Below are positions 4,781 through 5,612 of a DNA stretch of 5,612 nt, piece by piece. Under the pieces are notes generated by a model that searched no databases, had not been told where the DNA came from, and was given only the letters and a program-made list of their open reading frames with translations. This DNA is from Candidatus Aminicenantota bacterium (GTDB lineage Bacteria > Acidobacteriota > Aminicenantia > UBA2199), in the NCBI GenBank assembly GCA_020355945.1, contig CP070627.1, forward strand, positions 2,023,319-2,028,930, in the 5' to 3' direction. A program made the position numbers and the translations under genes. Each line of letters opens with the position of its first letter. The stretch's first letter is position 1.

Positions 4781-5612
4781 CTAAATCAATACCAAATCAA
4801 TGGAAATATCCCGATTCTTCAAAAGCCCGGATTCTAAAATAAGCCTGGGCTGGGCATGGGCTTCCAAAATACCTTTATATTTATACATCCCTCTGGAGGG
4901 CTGCCGGCTGGCTAAATAAATCCGTTTAATCTTTAAAGGCTCTTTAAATTTTTGATAAATTCCCCGCATCTCCGCGGCCAGTTTTCGCAGTTCCTTGCCC
5001 CTTACCTCGATATGATAAACATTACAAAAAGGCGGTAAATGAAACCACTCCCTGTATTTTAATTCCCTGTCAAAAAAAGCCTCTTCACCATTCACTAACT
5101 TCAACGAATAATGAAAATGAAACGTAGAAAAGACGTCAATGGCACCACCAGGTTTAACTAACTCCCTGAACTCGGAGACCAAAGAAAAAATCTTCTCTGC
5201 CGCATCATATTCCTCCAGGTTAAAAAACGATTCGGGCCGGAGGTAAATAACCACATCAAAGATATTATTAAAAAAAGGATTGACAATAACAGGAGTGGCA
5301 ATGACAATCTTGCTCTCCCCTACCCTTTTTAAAACCGGATGGATATGGTCTTGCCTTAATCCTTCGGAAGAAAGCGTGGTAATACCGGTCTCTACTACTC
5401 GATTTTCAATGACTTTTTTCACCGAAGATATACTGATATCCTCGATCAACGATAAAGATTCGCTGCATTTGGGGCAGTGATTGTGCGCTTCTTTTTCCAA
5501 TCCACAGCGCCGGCATTTGATATGAAATGCCTCATCACCCTCCACATCGATAAACCCTTCACAAGAAGAAGGACATCTCTGGATTTTTTTACATTTTTCA
5601 CAAAAGAGAAAA
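4781..5612 (-). CDS. priA: Divergent primosomal protein N' (PriA), C-terminal part, N-terminus beyond window
   Basis: The frame stays open to the right edge, giving 276 visible residues; the GTG at 5545 is internal, not the start. Numbering from the edge, the first 50 residues form the PriA zinc-binding region with cysteine pairs at 4/7, 13/17, 33/36 and 46/49. The second pair has one extra residue compared with the usual CxxC. Later come WFHLPPFCNVYHIEVRG (189-205), matching the PriA YPPF...L..V.G segment, RGMYKYKGILEA (240-251), matching its RGRYRYQLL, and the ending ISIDLVLI. PriA normally recognises stalled forks and reloads DnaB through its 3'-5' helicase. Here the expected motif V (GTQM..KGHDF) reads ATPVIVNPFFNN (105-116), and motif VI (QVAGRAGR) is replaced by LVSEFRELV (144-152). 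The ATPase may be inactive, as in actinobacterial PriA. The N-terminal Walker motifs are outside the window. Confidence 0.82.
   Translation of the reverse strand, partial: FLFCEKCKKIQRCPSSCEGFIDVEGDEAFHIKCRRCGLEKEAHNHCPKCSESLSLIEDISISSVKKVIENRVVETGITTLSSEGLRQDHIHPVLKRVGESKIVIATPVIVNPFFNNIFDVVIYLRPESFFNLEEYDAAEKIFSLVSEFRELVKPGGAIDVFSTFHFHYSLKLVNGEEAFFDRELKYREWFHLPPFCNVYHIEVRGKELRKLAAEMRGIYQKFKEPLKIKRIYLASRQPSRGMYKYKGILEAHAQPRLILESGLLKNRDISIDLVLI
4912..4937 (+). repeat. 26-bp exact direct repeat, copy inside priA
   Basis: This copy lies within priA coding sequence and, on the minus strand, encodes LKIKRIYL about 45 codons before the stop. It is identical to 2929-2954 in the same orientation. 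The two copies enclose the whole ATPase/nuclease gene and the last part of priA, a span of about 2.0 kb. Since it is constrained as protein code here, this is probably the source copy. Confidence 0.9.

Noticed and set aside
2929..4937. Classical composite transposon around the ATPase gene
   Set aside because: The flanking copies are direct, only 26 bp long, one is priA code, and no transposase or terminal inverted repeats are present.

Overview
The window is about 5.6 kb of A+T-rich bacterial DNA. It holds six protein genes, two of them cut by the window edges, and no RNA gene, CRISPR array or intact insertion sequence. A lipoprotein signal peptide suggests a Gram-negative-type (diderm) bacterium. 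The mix of an extracytoplasmic-function (ECF) sigma factor, a large AAA-ATPase/PD-(D/E)XK protein and orphan small genes would fit an uncultivated lineage such as Aminicenantes. That taxonomic guess is weak and rests on general impression, not on a marker gene.

Layout, left to right. (1) Bases 1-480, minus strand: an ECF sigma factor missing its C-terminus, with its own ECF-like promoter at about 498-524. (2) Bases 612-1591, minus strand: a compact two-gene operon. A near-consensus sigma-70 promoter (1564-1591) reads a 116-residue protein of unknown function. This overlaps by 8 nt a 182-residue membrane protein of the Pycsar effector family (PycTM-like), and the unit ends in a rho-independent terminator wrapped around the stop codon. 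(3) Bases 1654-2898, minus strand: a predicted lipoprotein of the calcineurin-like metallophosphatase family with its own promoter and a strong ribosome binding site. (4) Bases 2845-3166: a 322-bp divergent intergenic region with a 26-bp repeat and A-run/CGGG repeats. (5) Bases 3132-4732, plus strand: an AAA-ATPase-like/PD-(D/E)XK protein whose promoter places the transcript start on the A of the start codon, so its mRNA is probably leaderless. (6) Bases 4781-5612, minus strand: the C-terminal part of a divergent PriA (primosomal protein N'), convergent with gene 5.

The best candidate for an undescribed system is the two-gene operon. It carries a Pycsar-type membrane effector with no pyrimidine cyclase beside it, translationally linked to a small soluble conserved-looking protein. 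Other points worth checking are the 26-bp exact direct repeat shared between priA coding sequence and the intergenic region, the degraded helicase motifs of PriA, and two promoters built as TATAAT, six bases, ATG. The other genes look like independent transcription units and nothing shows that they work together.
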